The translations under genes and the position numbers were made by a program. From positions 1-64,000 of the forward strand of contig WTCE01000054.1 of assembly GCA_013138735.1 (NCBI GenBank): a stretch of DNA of 64,000 nucleotides. The letters are read 5' to 3'. Positions 8,382 through 17,774 of the stretch are shown here, in pieces. Source of the stretch: Crocinitomix sp. (lineage in GTDB: Bacteria > Bacteroidota > Bacteroidia > Flavobacteriales_D > Crocinitomicaceae). Under the pieces are notes generated by a model. The model was not told the DNA's origin. It searched no databases and saw nothing but the letters and a program-made list of their open reading frames with translations. Within the stretch, counting starts at the first letter, position 1. Each line of letters begins with the position of its first letter.

Positions 8382-9536
8382 TCACTCCATCAAAGTTTCC
8401 AACTCCTTTTTAAGTTCTTCTTTTTCTTCCACGGAAAAAATTTCTGATTCATGGATTGATTTTTCAAATTGATTAACAGTCATTAAGATATCCTGCTTTA
8501 ATTGAATTTTCGCCTCTATAATATACAAATATCCTTCAGAGAAATTTGGATAGTGCTTTAAGAGTAACTCCCAAGCTAGAATCGCTTTTTCATATTTTTT
8601 CTCGCCATAAAAAAACCATCCTTTTCCATTTAAAACACCTAATGAAAAGACAAGTTCACTGCCATAACTAGCTATAATTTCTTTTGACAACGAATCTATT
8701 ATACCTACTTCTAATTGTTCATTTGCAAAATAAATATTTTGTAATTCAGACCAATCTTCAAAAATTTCATAGAGAGCGCTTCCAATTGTTAGTCCAGGGG
8801 TTACATTGTGTCCCGCCTCCTTAAAAAGTGTTCCTTTTGCATTAAAATTAGGGTTTTTAATCAATTGAAGACTTGAATCCATTTTATGAAAACCATCTGG
8901 AAAATCACCTCCAGTTCCGAAACGGTAATATTTCCTAGTATTAAGCTGCTTGTTTTCTAACTTCAAGATGGAATCTGTTAAATCAACATTTTTTTGGGTA
9001 TAAAAAGGACTTAAAGAGACGATAGCATTTATTTCATTTATTCTAGAGAACAATAAAGAAGACGTAAAATACCCATATCTAGAATGTCCTATTAAGACGC
9101 GGAATTTGGATGCATTGTACTTGTTTTCAGCGAGGGGAATGAGTTCATCAAAGATGAAATCTTCATTTTCCTTAGCTAGTCCATCTTCTGATGATACTTT
9201 ATGCAAAGTTTCAGCCAATCGGTGTTCCTCATCAGATGCTACACTTATTATAATTGATGCTGGCATTTGTCCGTTGCTCGTTAAATAATCAATGGTATTA
9301 ATTATGTAACCGTGACTTCTTGGGTTTTGTCGATCGAAAATAATTATCAAAGGGAAATCTCGATCGACATCCGCTTGCCATTCAAATGGAACAGTAACAG
9401 TTATATCTTTATCAAAGCCTAGATATTTAGATGTAAGCGTTGTATCGATTAATTGGCTATACCCTTCATACACTTGAGCCATTGAATTATTTGTGCAGAG
9501 GATAACTAGAAAGTGAATGATTATTATATTTTTCAT
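8382..9536 (-). CDS. Secreted esterase-like alpha/beta hydrolase (PF00756 type)
   Basis: A 384-aa exported protein with signal peptide residues 1-20 (ending NSMAQ). The first 250 residues resemble the putative esterase family (Fes/IroE/esterase D fold): DITVTVPFEW, PLIIIFD, and a nucleophile elbow GHSRYG near residue 150. A His in EAGHNVTPG completes the site. The C-terminal 120 residues carry a TPR-like helical pair (AILAWELLLKHYPNFSEGYL), a domain order seen in other Bacteroidota members. The substrate is unknown; siderophore or acyl esters are possible. The flanking gaps give no operon partner. Confidence 0.8.
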   Translation of the reverse strand: MKNIIIIHFLVILCTNNSMAQVYEGYSQLIDTTLTSKYLGFDKDITVTVPFEWQADVDRDFPLIIIFDRQNPRSHGYIINTIDYLTSNGQMPASIIISVASDEEHRLAETLHKVSSEDGLAKENEDFIFDELIPLAENKYNASKFRVLIGHSRYGYFTSSLLFSRINEINAIVSLSPFYTQKNVDLTDSILKLENKQLNTRKYYRFGTGGDFPDGFHKMDSSLQLIKNPNFNAKGTLFKEAGHNVTPGLTIGSALYEIFEDWSELQNIYFANEQLEVGIIDSLSKEIIASYGSELVFSLGVLNGKGWFFYGEKKYEKAILAWELLLKHYPNFSEGYLYIIEAKIQLKQDILMTVNQFEKSIHESEIFSVEEKEELKKELETLME

Positions 9537-9621
9537 GGGTTCTTATTGAAGCTTCAATATAATGGAAAAATAGTTCTCCAAATAATTCAAAGTAGTATTT
9601 TATTAAAAATAATCAAAAGCA

Positions 9622-9654
9622 TAAAAAAACCCTGACAATAACTATCAGGGTTTT
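9622..9654 (-). terminator. Intrinsic terminator of citrate synthase
   Basis: Stem AAAACCCTGA / TCAGGGTTTT (10 bp), loop 9 nt. On the minus strand it is followed by T7. It sits 25 bp after the gltA stop. Confidence 0.85.
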
Positions 9655-9679
9655 AAATTTTATAAATATGCTGTATTTT

Positions 9680-10966
9680 TTATCGTTTGTCTAATGGCAC
9701 AAAGTCTCTTACTGTTTCACCAGTATAAACTTGTCTTGGGCGTCCAATTGGATCTCCATTGTCTAACATTTCTTTCCATTGTGCAATCCAACCTGGTAAT
9801 CTACCTAATGCAAACATTACTGTAAACATTTCAGTTGGAATACCCATTGCTTTATAGATGATTCCAGAATAGAAATCAACATTTGGATAAAGTCCTCTTG
9901 ATTTGAAATACTCATCATTCAATGCTACTTCTTCCAATTGTTTAGCAATTGCTAATGAAGGATCATTTACGCCAAGTTTTTCTAAAATATCATCACATGC
10001 TTTTTTAATGATTGTTGCACGTGGATCAAAGTTTTTATAAACTCTATGTCCGAATCCCATTAAACGGAACGGATCTTCTTTATCTTTTGCTTTAGCGATC
10101 CATTTGTCTAAACCACCACCATCTGCTTGAATCATTTCAAGCATTTCAATTACTGCTTGGTTTGCTCCACCATGAAGTGGTCCCCAAAGTGCAGAAATTC
10201 CAGCTGAAACTGAAGCATATAAATTGGCTTGTGAAGAACCTACGATTCTTACAGTTGATGCCGAACAGTTTTGCTCATGGTCTGCATGAAGAATTAATAA
10301 TTTATTTAGTGCCGACGCAACTACTGGATCTGGCTCGTAATCCTCTGTTGGCATTCCCCATGTCATGTACATGAAGTTTTCAACGTATCCTAAGTCATTT
10401 TTTGGATACATGAAAGGATGACGTACAGTATTTTTATAAACCATTGCTGCTAATGTTGGCAACTTGGCGATTAATCGAATGATCGATAATTCAAATGCTT
10501 CTTTCGAACGATTTGGATCTTGAGATTCAGGATAGAAAGTTGACATTGAACAAATCATTGATGCCAAAATACCCATTGGATGCGCTTTAGCAGGATACGC
10601 TTCAAAGAAACGTTTCATATCTTCGTGCACCAAGGTATGATTATCAATCCTCTCTTCAAAGGCCTTCAATTGCACAGGAGTTGGTAATTCACCTCTCAAA
10701 ATTAAATACGTTACTTCCAAAAACGAAGCATTTTCAGCTAATTGTTCAATTGGATATCCACGGTATCTTAAAATTCCTTTTTCACCATCCAAAAAAGTGA
10801 TCGCACTTGTGCAAGAACCAGTATTTTTAAACCCTCTATCCAATGTAATATACCCAGACTGTCCTCTAAGCTTAGAAATATCTATTGCTTTTTCATTTTC
10901 AGTCCCAGTAACAACTGGTAGTTCAAAAATTTTTCCGTCTAATTCTATTTTCGCTATTTCACTCAT
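9680..10966 (-). CDS. gltA: Citrate synthase
   Basis: A 428-aa enzyme of the hexameric bacterial type that condenses oxaloacetate and acetyl-CoA to citrate at the entry to the TCA cycle. Catalytic residues: His265 (GPLHGGAN), His307 (GFGHRVYKNFDPRA) and Asp364 (PNVDFYSG). The upstream HADHEQNCSASTVR motif (227-240) is intact. The N-terminal small beta domain (residues 1-60) is present, as usual for this type. The gene is monocistronic with a strong terminator just downstream. Start MSEIAKIELDGK matches the family. Confidence 0.97.
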   Translation of the reverse strand: MSEIAKIELDGKIFELPVVTGTENEKAIDISKLRGQSGYITLDRGFKNTGSCTSAITFLDGEKGILRYRGYPIEQLAENASFLEVTYLILRGELPTPVQLKAFEERIDNHTLVHEDMKRFFEAYPAKAHPMGILASMICSMSTFYPESQDPNRSKEAFELSIIRLIAKLPTLAAMVYKNTVRHPFMYPKNDLGYVENFMYMTWGMPTEDYEPDPVVASALNKLLILHADHEQNCSASTVRIVGSSQANLYASVSAGISALWGPLHGGANQAVIEMLEMIQADGGGLDKWIAKAKDKEDPFRLMGFGHRVYKNFDPRATIIKKACDDILEKLGVNDPSLAIAKQLEEVALNDEYFKSRGLYPNVDFYSGIIYKAMGIPTEMFTVMFALGRLPGWIAQWKEMLDNGDPIGRPRQVYTGETVRDFVPLDKR

Positions 10967-11080
10967 TTTTATCGTAATTTTTCTTTTCTAGATTGATTAT
11001 TCCGCCTAAGATAGTCGTTTTTTTTCCATTGTCCTTACACCACCAACACTTTTTTTAGAAAAAAATGTATTTTTTTTTGA

Positions 11081-13027
11081 CTACAATTCGTCCTCGGAAA
11101 GGACAACCAAATAATCGCCCTCATTTATCACTACTTGTTCCGTTTTTGGAAGGTTCAATTTAACACCGAAATTAGAGTTGGCATCTTTTCTTAAATCACC
11201 TTTTCTAATACCTAAACAAACCTCTTCTCGTTTACCCGCAATTCCTATCAAATCTGCAAAAGACACCTTTTGTGGAAAGGAAGTAAAATATAAATTCGCC
11301 GGTTTAACATAAATTTCACTCCCATCTTCTGAGAATAAATCATCATATAACAGTTTGATTAATGGCTCTTCGCTTAATTGTGCTAAGATCATTGTGATCA
11401 ATTTATTACTGATAATAAAATCATCAACATCCGTTTGCGTTATGATTTCTTGATTTTCAGAATTCAATACTTGCGTGATAATTTTAGTGTGCGGATTTTC
11501 AACAGATTCTTTCACCTTTCTTAACCACAAGAGAATAATTAAAGTATCGGAGTCTATTTTATCTGGCCGTTGTTCGTCTATTTCTTGAGAAAGAATAATA
11601 ACATTGTCATAGCTAAAAGGATCTATCTCTTGCAGGACTTCAAATTTAAGTGGATCTGCATTTGTAAAATTGATTGTAAAATCGGTATACAGTCCTCTTA
11701 ACTCTTCAATTTTCGCGCTTAGTAATTCATTCGGTTCATTGAATAAAATATCGAACTGAGTCCCCTCAGACAAATAGTCTGCTGATTCTCGAATAAAAAT
11801 TTCAGCAACACTATGCCAACCTAAAATCAATACTTTTTTCTGATTTTGCTCTAACTTTTTAGAAGATAGCGGAATGTCTTTTGCTGACGTGAACGCAGTT
11901 GATTCGAAATTGATGGTTGAATCATCCTCAGCTAAAATAATGATTTGATCTTCGTCCTTTAAGATATAATCATCTCCCGGTCTTAAAGAAATCCCGTCAC
12001 CCTCATTATAAACACCTAATGGAACACCGTCTATAAAATGAAACGGTAATTCAGCGAAACTAACACCGTTCCATTCAGCCTCATAAAAATAAACCTCACA
12101 ACCGTCAAAAGAAAGCATTTCATTATAGACCATTTCAAGTCCACTTGTTAAAGAAGTTTGCACCAATAATTTCCCCATGATGTCCCAACTGTCTAAGGCT
12201 ATTATATTGTCATCATCAAAAAAGCTTAACAAACGCCTTTTTTCTTCGGTAAAAATTTCTGTAATAATTGGCAATTCATTTTTACCGTTTTGAACAGAAA
12301 TGATCCCCATAATGGATTTTACTGACTGAACATCTGAATCAACTTTTTCATCAATTAAAGCACTTTCAGAGCAATTCGCTAAAATAATCACTGACTTTGC
12401 CGCCTGAATATTAACCCGTTTTAATTCGTTAATATTGGCATAATCACCAGTTGTGGTAACAATTCGCGTTGTTTTCGTATCCGGCAATCTTTTTTGAATA
12501 AGATCATCCATTTCCTCCTTATCTTCACTAGAGAGAATAACAACACTTGCAGATTTTTCACTTTCGTTGGCTAAAATAAGTTCCCTTATTATATCGACAA
12601 CACGTTCATTCCAACCCAAAATTAATGTATGGTCTTCTTCTATTACTATTCCTCGTCCTTTTCTAAAGTTATAAAATACTTTTTCTAATGAAGTGGTTAT
12701 AAATGCAATTAACATGGAAAGAATGATTACACCCACTACACCCGCTAAGATGGTAGACACTTTTAACCAAATACTCATGTTATTATCCTGATTCATGTTA
12801 CCAGGATCGGTCATTTGCAACCAAGTTCTCCAAACATCATCTGATGCGCCCGAATACGCTTCATCCGTTCCTGCATCTGCAAATTGCATAATCAACAATC
12901 GAATCCCAATGATCAGAATGAAGAGCACAATAAAGACTACAAAGAGACTTACAAAAATGGAAGCACCACCTTTGTTTAAGTACTTTTCAAACCGGTAGCG
13001 CAATTTATCTTTAAAGGAAAAACTCAT
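11081..13027 (-). CDS. CASTOR/POLLUX-type cation channel with RCK domains
   Basis: A 648-aa inner-membrane protein. TM1 is at about 24-46. A pore loop around residues 66-80 contains TDPGNMN, and TM2 is at about 90-112. A long cytosolic part follows with two Rossmann/RCK modules, starting at TLILGWNERVVDII (134-147) and KVLILGWHSVAEIF (about 400). The GWN/GWH signature and the mid-domain are those of the plant CASTOR/POLLUX/DMI1 family and its bacterial homologs. The pore lacks the K+ filter TxGYG; TDPGN aligns with the plant filter AD[SA]GNHA. A role in cation homeostasis is inferred, with unknown ion selectivity. A weak -7 box TATATTTC lies upstream. Confidence 0.85.
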   Translation of the reverse strand: MSFSFKDKLRYRFEKYLNKGGASIFVSLFVVFIVLFILIIGIRLLIMQFADAGTDEAYSGASDDVWRTWLQMTDPGNMNQDNNMSIWLKVSTILAGVVGVIILSMLIAFITTSLEKVFYNFRKGRGIVIEEDHTLILGWNERVVDIIRELILANESEKSASVVILSSEDKEEMDDLIQKRLPDTKTTRIVTTTGDYANINELKRVNIQAAKSVIILANCSESALIDEKVDSDVQSVKSIMGIISVQNGKNELPIITEIFTEEKRRLLSFFDDDNIIALDSWDIMGKLLVQTSLTSGLEMVYNEMLSFDGCEVYFYEAEWNGVSFAELPFHFIDGVPLGVYNEGDGISLRPGDDYILKDEDQIIILAEDDSTINFESTAFTSAKDIPLSSKKLEQNQKKVLILGWHSVAEIFIRESADYLSEGTQFDILFNEPNELLSAKIEELRGLYTDFTINFTNADPLKFEVLQEIDPFSYDNVIILSQEIDEQRPDKIDSDTLIILLWLRKVKESVENPHTKIITQVLNSENQEIITQTDVDDFIISNKLITMILAQLSEEPLIKLLYDDLFSEDGSEIYVKPANLYFTSFPQKVSFADLIGIAGKREEVCLGIRKGDLRKDANSNFGVKLNLPKTEQVVINEGDYLVVLSEDEL

Positions 13028-13177
13028 ACAATTATTTTAGAAGAGGTGAAATTACGGAAATATATTTTAAGAAACTGATTCGAGTTGTGAACGCGACCCT
13101 AGCGCCTTAGGGTAATTTAGATGGACTGGTCATGCATTTATAATTGATTCGGTATTTGTTCTAAGTAAATTCTATAA

Positions 13178-13909
13178 TCAACGAATTCCCTTCTTAGCGT
13201 TTTCATATTTCTCCGTATTTATGAATTGCCGATCTGTTGTGTTTTTCTCATATGTTTCAAGGTCAAAACCATGTTTGACAGCCCAATAAACGGTATTATA
13301 ATAGTCATCCGGATTATTAGATTTGGCGTAGATTGTAAGTATCATTCCATAAATGGTGACATCATGTTTCCAATATTGCGAACCGCGATCAACGCGTCTA
13401 ATAAGCGCATAGTCAATATCCGCTTCATCTCCATTCCACATTTGGTGGATAAATTTTCCAATTACTGGATAGATTTCCGGATCACGTCTCCAAAGGTTCG
13501 CTTCATAAATTGTTTGGAGAGCTAATGCGTTATCGCCACTTTTTCCATATGCATCAATGCTCTCGTAAACTGATTTATAAAAACGCTCAATTTCACTTTC
13601 ATTCGCCGTATCAAGTGCCACAAAGCCTTCCATAGACATTTTTTTATTAGCCTCATCACTACTATCTTCCACCGCATCTTGGTCAAAAATATAACCTTCG
13701 CCACCAGTAATCCATTTATTCGTATTAGTAAACCGATTTAAGAAGCCGTAAACACCTATAACTTGCTTAATATAGGTAGAGAAAGTTAAACCGTTAAGGG
13801 TGTTAAAATCAACCCCATGATCACTTCCCAGATAAACTATTGGATCATCATCTTCCGTTGATAAATCGCAGCCGCCCTTATTCTTATAGCTAACAAAGTG
13901 AGCGATCTA
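13178..13909 (-). pseudogene. 5'-truncated hypothetical gene next to repeat DNA
   Basis: The minus-strand frame is open from just after a TAG (13910-13912) to the stop at 13178. It has no ATG, GTG or TTG until a GTG at 13672 that would leave 164 aa. The upstream part translates into ordinary-looking protein (GVDFNTLNGLTFSTYIKQVI, GEGYIFDQDAVEDSSDEA). That suggests a longer gene that has lost its 5' end. The first codons of the open frame resemble the GATCGCT...TTAGC repeat seen at 37.7 and 62.4 kb. Immediately upstream come more repeats. I recognise no domain. A short functional product from GTG 13672 cannot be excluded. Confidence 0.55.
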
Positions 13910-14047
13910 CACTTCGAATTATCTGCGCTATCCGTCAGCTGACGGATTCCAGTTTACTTTAATTCAAATAATACTTAACACAAGTACTAACAGTGAGCAA
14001 CGCAAACGATCTAAATACTAACAGCGCAGCGGTCTAAGTACTATCAA
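13910..14047. repeat. Intergenic dispersed-repeat cluster
   Basis: Contains ATCTGCGCTATCCGTCAG (13919-13936), related to the repeats at 5.57 and 58.25 kb. It also contains CTAACAGCGCAGCGGTCTAA (about 14018-14037), the reverse complement of the TTAGACCGCTGCGCTGTTAG type repeated at 37.7 and 62.4-62.9 kb. It separates the truncated gene from the GT2 gene. Confidence 0.6.
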
Positions 14048-14764
14048 CTACTTTATAAACCGATACTTCAAAATACACCACATTGCTCGAAAACCATCTT
14101 TCCAGCCAATTTTCTTTCCTTCTTCATAGGTTCTTCCATAATAAGAGATTCCTACTTCGTATATTTTGATTGGTTTACGTTTTGCAAGCTTAGCAGTAAG
14201 TTCTGGCTCAATTCCAAAACGTTTTTCTTTGATTTTAATGTCCTTAGCAATGCTAGATCGAATCAATTTATAACAGGTTTCCATGTCTGACAAATTCAAA
14301 TTCGTCATCATATTAGAAAAATTCGTTAAAAAACGATTTCCTTTGGAATGCCAATAAAACAAAATTCTATGTGGATTTTGTCCAACAAATCGTGAACCAT
14401 AAACCACATCTGCATTATCTTTAAAAATAGGTTTCAGCAACAAATTATATTCTTCTGGATCATATTCCAGATCGGCATCCTGCACGATTAAATAGTCACC
14501 TGTACATTCTTGAATCGCCCGATTAATTGCAGCTCCTTTTCCCATGTTCTTTTCTTGCGAAAAAAGTGTCATGTCTAGTTCAGGATTTGCTTTCATAAAG
14601 CGTTCAACAGCTGCCACCGTGTCGTCAGAAGAACAATCATTTACAATGATTATTTCCTTTGCAATATCGTTGGTTAATTGCACGGCTTTTATCTTTTCTA
14701 AGATAAGATGGATCGTTGGTTCCTCGTTGTAGGCAGGAATCAAAATGGATAGTTTTTTGATCAT
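14048..14764 (-). CDS. Family 2 glycosyltransferase (dolichyl-P-mannose synthase-like)
   Basis: A 238-aa soluble GT2 enzyme. [11 protein letters not shown] at the N-terminus (residues 5-15) and the metal/nucleotide-binding DAD ([10 protein letters not shown]96 and D98) define the GT-A fold. GSRF and the C-terminal [17 protein letters not shown] segment match the DPM1/polyprenyl-phosphate glycosyltransferase group, which transfers a sugar from a nucleotide donor to a lipid phosphate. No membrane segment is seen, so it would act peripherally at the inner membrane. It lies 6 bp downstream of the thioredoxin-like lipoprotein gene and is probably co-transcribed with it and dpp IV. Confidence 0.88.
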   Translation of the reverse strand: MIKKLSILIPAYNEEPTIHLILEKIKAVQLTNDIAKEIIIVNDCSSDDTVAAVERFMKANPELDMTLFSQEKNMGKGAAINRAIQECTGDYLIVQDADLEYDPEEYNLLLKPIFKDNADVVYGSRFVGQNPHRILFYWHSKGNRFLTNFSNMMTNLNLSDMETCYKLIRSSIAKDIKIKEKRFGIEPELTAKLAKRKPIKIYEVGISYYGRTYEEGKKIGWKDGFRAMWCILKYRFIK

Positions 14765-14770
14765 AAATTA

Positions 14771-15394
14771 TTACTCAACATATCGTTTCAATGCAAAAAG
14801 CAATTGATTACTTGCTTGATAACCTCTTATAACTCCTCTTTTCACCTCACGTTTGTTTAAAATCACGAACGCCGGAAAGCCAATTTTACTTTCCATTAAA
14901 TTCACGGCTAATTCATTCATTTTTTTACCGCCGTATACTTTTTGCTCATACAATACTTCTTTATAGGCAATTGCAGTTTCTGTCTCAGGATTCAATTTAA
15001 CCGCATAAAAATTTTGATCAATATAATTAATTACTGAAGGATCTTTAAAGGTGCTTGCATCCATTTTTTTGCACCACCCACACCAATCGGTGTACATGTC
15101 AATAAATATGAATTTTTTCTCCACTTTATTCCGATCAATGGCGGTTTCAAAATCTAACCATTCAATTGCTACGGCATCTCCCTCAACTTTAATTTCTTCT
15201 GGCGCTTGCTCGGTATCCTTTCTCACATCCGGCGATTCTGCAGTACCAAACGTTTCCATTGTGACAGAACCATCTCCACTTCCCTCTTCTTCAACAGGTG
15301 CAGGTCCTTCTGCTACTTCAGCTCCATTACCACAGCTCAACATTAAACTGAACACAGCCAGTACGATTCCATATTTTAAAATTCCCTTCTTCAT
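14771..15394 (-). CDS. Thioredoxin-like lipoprotein
   Basis: A 207-aa protein. Residues 1-21 are a lipoprotein signal with lipobox LMLSC (Cys21), followed by an acidic, Glu/Pro-rich linker. The thioredoxin fold starts at about residue 75. Its active site DWCGWCKKM (Cys105, Cys108) belongs to the Thioredoxin_7/DUF255-like group. It probably faces the periplasm and reduces or shuffles disulfides of an unknown substrate. It sits between dpp IV (8 bp upstream) and the GT2 gene (6 bp downstream), so it is part of a three-gene operon. Confidence 0.87.
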   Translation of the reverse strand: MKKGILKYGIVLAVFSLMLSCGNGAEVAEGPAPVEEEGSGDGSVTMETFGTAESPDVRKDTEQAPEEIKVEGDAVAIEWLDFETAIDRNKVEKKFIFIDMYTDWCGWCKKMDASTFKDPSVINYIDQNFYAVKLNPETETAIAYKEVLYEQKVYGGKKMNELAVNLMESKIGFPAFVILNKREVKRGVIRGYQASNQLLFALKRYVE

Positions 15395-15402
15395 CCTTCC
15401 AA

Positions 15403-17580
15403 TTATAAATTCTCTTCAGTAAAACGCAATAATTTATTGAATAAATGTTCGCGTGTTTTGCCACCGTAAATACTGTGGTTCTTATTCGTGTAAATGAACA
15501 TTTCAAAATCAATATTCTTTTCAACCAAAGCATCAATCATTTCCATTGAATTTTGAACATGCACATTATCATCACCTGAACCGTGAACTAACAAATAGCT
15601 GCCCTTCATTTTTTCTACATGATTTATGGGTGAATTGTCATCATATCCATCAGGATTTTCTTGCGGCGTTCGCATAAAACGTTCAGTATAAATATTGTCA
15701 TACCATCTCCAGTTTGTTACCGGAGCAACAGCAATTCCCATTTTAAAAACATCTGCTCCTTTGGTCATACATAATGAAGCCATGTATCCGCCATAACTCC
15801 AACCCATTACTCCTATTCTAGCTTCATCTACAAAACTCCATGCGCCCACGTTTTTTGCAACAGCAATCATATCTTCAGTTTCTAGCTTACCTAATTGCAA
15901 ATAGGTCGATTTTTTAAATGCCGTTCCACGGTACATTGTTCCGCGTGTATCAACAGAAATTACGATATACCCTTTCTTCACTAATAATTGATGGTATAGG
16001 AAATTATTCCCTCCCCAAGAATCGGTTACCGTATTTGCACCAGGCCCATTATAAATATTGAAATAAACAGGATATTGCTTTGTAGAATCAAAATCAACTG
16101 GTTTAATCATCCAAGCATTCAAATCTTCAGTTGCGCCTTTTATAGTGAAAAATTCTTTTTGCGCTAGATCAAGTTGAGCCAATTGTTTTTTAAATCGCGC
16201 ATTATCCTTCAATACATTTAATTCTTTTCCCTTAGCATTGTGCAAGGTAATTGTATAAGGCTCGTTGGCATTTGTATAATAATTCAAATAATACTTCATT
16301 CCAGTGCTAAATTCGGCTTCATTCTCACCTTGTCTTATCGAAAGTTTAGTTTTCTTTTTACCGTCCAATCGAATAGAATAAAGCGCTTTAAACATAGCCC
16401 CTTCTTCTGCCGAAGTGTAATAAACCAATCCTTTTTTAGTGTCAACACCTTTTAGATTAATCACATCCCATTCACCTGAAGTTACAGCCGATTCGGTCCC
16501 ATCAAATCCAACTTTGTAAATGTGATTATATCCACTTTTTTCACTCGTTCTTAAAAAGGACTCGCCGTCTTCTAAAAAAATTAAATTATCATCTACTTCA
16601 ACATAAGTATCACTTCTATCTGTGTAAAACACTTTTCCGTCTGCACTGCCATCCGCATCTATATTTGACATCACATAGCTGAGTTCATTTTGATGCCTGT
16701 TCATTACCAAAAATATTAGCTTATTATCGTCATTGGTCCATTTCATTCTTGGAACATATTCGTAGTCACCAATGTTCACCTCTGAAGTTTTAGCGCCTTC
16801 TAGTGTATGCACAAACAGACTTAGCTTAGAATTGTCTTCCCCAGCTTTGGGGTATTTAAAAGTATAAGGGCTTGGATAAGTTCCTCCTCTATAATAATCC
16901 ATAGTAAAGTCATGGACAGTTCTTTCATCAAATTTTAAATAAGCAATTTTTGTTCCTAAAGGCGACCAATAAAAAGCTTTTGTTACAGAAAACTCTTCCT
17001 CATAAACCCAATCTGAAGAACCGTTAATTATTGCATTCGTATTTCCATCAGATGTAATTTGAGTCAACTTATTATCTGCTAAATTTTTTACATAAATATT
17101 GTTTTTAAAAACAAAGGCAACCTTTGAACCGTCAGGCGAAAAATCTGCCAACATTTGTGGACCGCCATCAAAAAGTAATGTTGCTTTTTTACTTGCTAAA
17201 TCAACCACGTAGTAATTCGCAGTGAAGCTTCTTCTATAAATTGATTTCGTTTCAGTTGCCAATAATATTTTAGTTTCATCTGCATTGAAAAAATATGCAC
17301 TAAACTCTAATGAATGACTAGCACCATCATATATTGTACCTACAGCGTTTTCAAAATCTGAATAACTGTATTTAACAATTTTCTGTCCTTCTTTTGCCGA
17401 AAAATGCTCACCGTCATTCATTGAGCTTACCGCATAAACATATTCAGATCTGAATGTGCCCGACCAAATTGCAGCATTGGTCAACTGCGATTGCTCAGAT
17501 GCTTTATTATTACCTTGAGAGAAAGTTAATGTTGGTATAGCTATAAATGCTAAGAATAGTAGCGCAAAATATTTGGTCAT
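15403..17580 (-). CDS. Dipeptidyl peptidase IV-type S9B serine peptidase
   Basis: A 725-aa exported prolyl-specific dipeptidyl aminopeptidase. Signal peptide residues 1-21 (ending TFSQ). Residues about 35-470 form the eight-bladed beta-propeller, containing the double-Glu region DWVYEEEF (E194-E196) that anchors the substrate N-terminus in DPP4. The C-terminal hydrolase domain has Ser595 (GWSYGG), Asp670 (GSGDDNVH) and His702 (NKNHSIYGG). Length and order are typical. It would clip X-Pro/X-Ala dipeptides from peptides in the periplasm. It is the first gene of an operon with the thioredoxin-like lipoprotein and GT2. Confidence 0.95.
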   Translation of the reverse strand: MTKYFALLFLAFIAIPTLTFSQGNNKASEQSQLTNAAIWSGTFRSEYVYAVSSMNDGEHFSAKEGQKIVKYSYSDFENAVGTIYDGASHSLEFSAYFFNADETKILLATETKSIYRRSFTANYYVVDLASKKATLLFDGGPQMLADFSPDGSKVAFVFKNNIYVKNLADNKLTQITSDGNTNAIINGSSDWVYEEEFSVTKAFYWSPLGTKIAYLKFDERTVHDFTMDYYRGGTYPSPYTFKYPKAGEDNSKLSLFVHTLEGAKTSEVNIGDYEYVPRMKWTNDDNKLIFLVMNRHQNELSYVMSNIDADGSADGKVFYTDRSDTYVEVDDNLIFLEDGESFLRTSEKSGYNHIYKVGFDGTESAVTSGEWDVINLKGVDTKKGLVYYTSAEEGAMFKALYSIRLDGKKKTKLSIRQGENEAEFSTGMKYYLNYYTNANEPYTITLHNAKGKELNVLKDNARFKKQLAQLDLAQKEFFTIKGATEDLNAWMIKPVDFDSTKQYPVYFNIYNGPGANTVTDSWGGNNFLYHQLLVKKGYIVISVDTRGTMYRGTAFKKSTYLQLGKLETEDMIAVAKNVGAWSFVDEARIGVMGWSYGGYMASLCMTKGADVFKMGIAVAPVTNWRWYDNIYTERFMRTPQENPDGYDDNSPINHVEKMKGSYLLVHGSGDDNVHVQNSMEMIDALVEKNIDFEMFIYTNKNHSIYGGKTREHLFNKLLRFTEENL

Positions 17581-17604
17581 TTCAAGTGTTTAACGATTAT
17601 GAGA

Positions 17605-17612
17605 CGAAGATA
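17605..17612 (-). promoter_or_regulatory. Possible -7 box (TATCTTCG) for dpp IV
   Basis: On the minus strand TATCTTCG differs from TAnnTTTG at one base and lies 24 nt upstream of the dpp IV ATG. The same octamer precedes ilvE. Confidence 0.35.
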
Positions 17613-17774
17613 TCAAAAATTCTGCCATAGATTTCAATTATATCTGATGAGTAAGTCATTTTTCATTCATAAATTGGATTTAGGAATTATCGAATCAATA
17701 AAATTTACCCGTTAAAAAAAGCACACCCTAAGAATAAAACGGTTAATTTTAGTACACCTTAATAAAAACACAAC

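Noticed and set aside
13095..13115. Hairpin ACCCTA/TAGGGT between the truncated gene and the channel gene
   Set aside because: Short stem with no T run on either strand; not convincing as a terminator.
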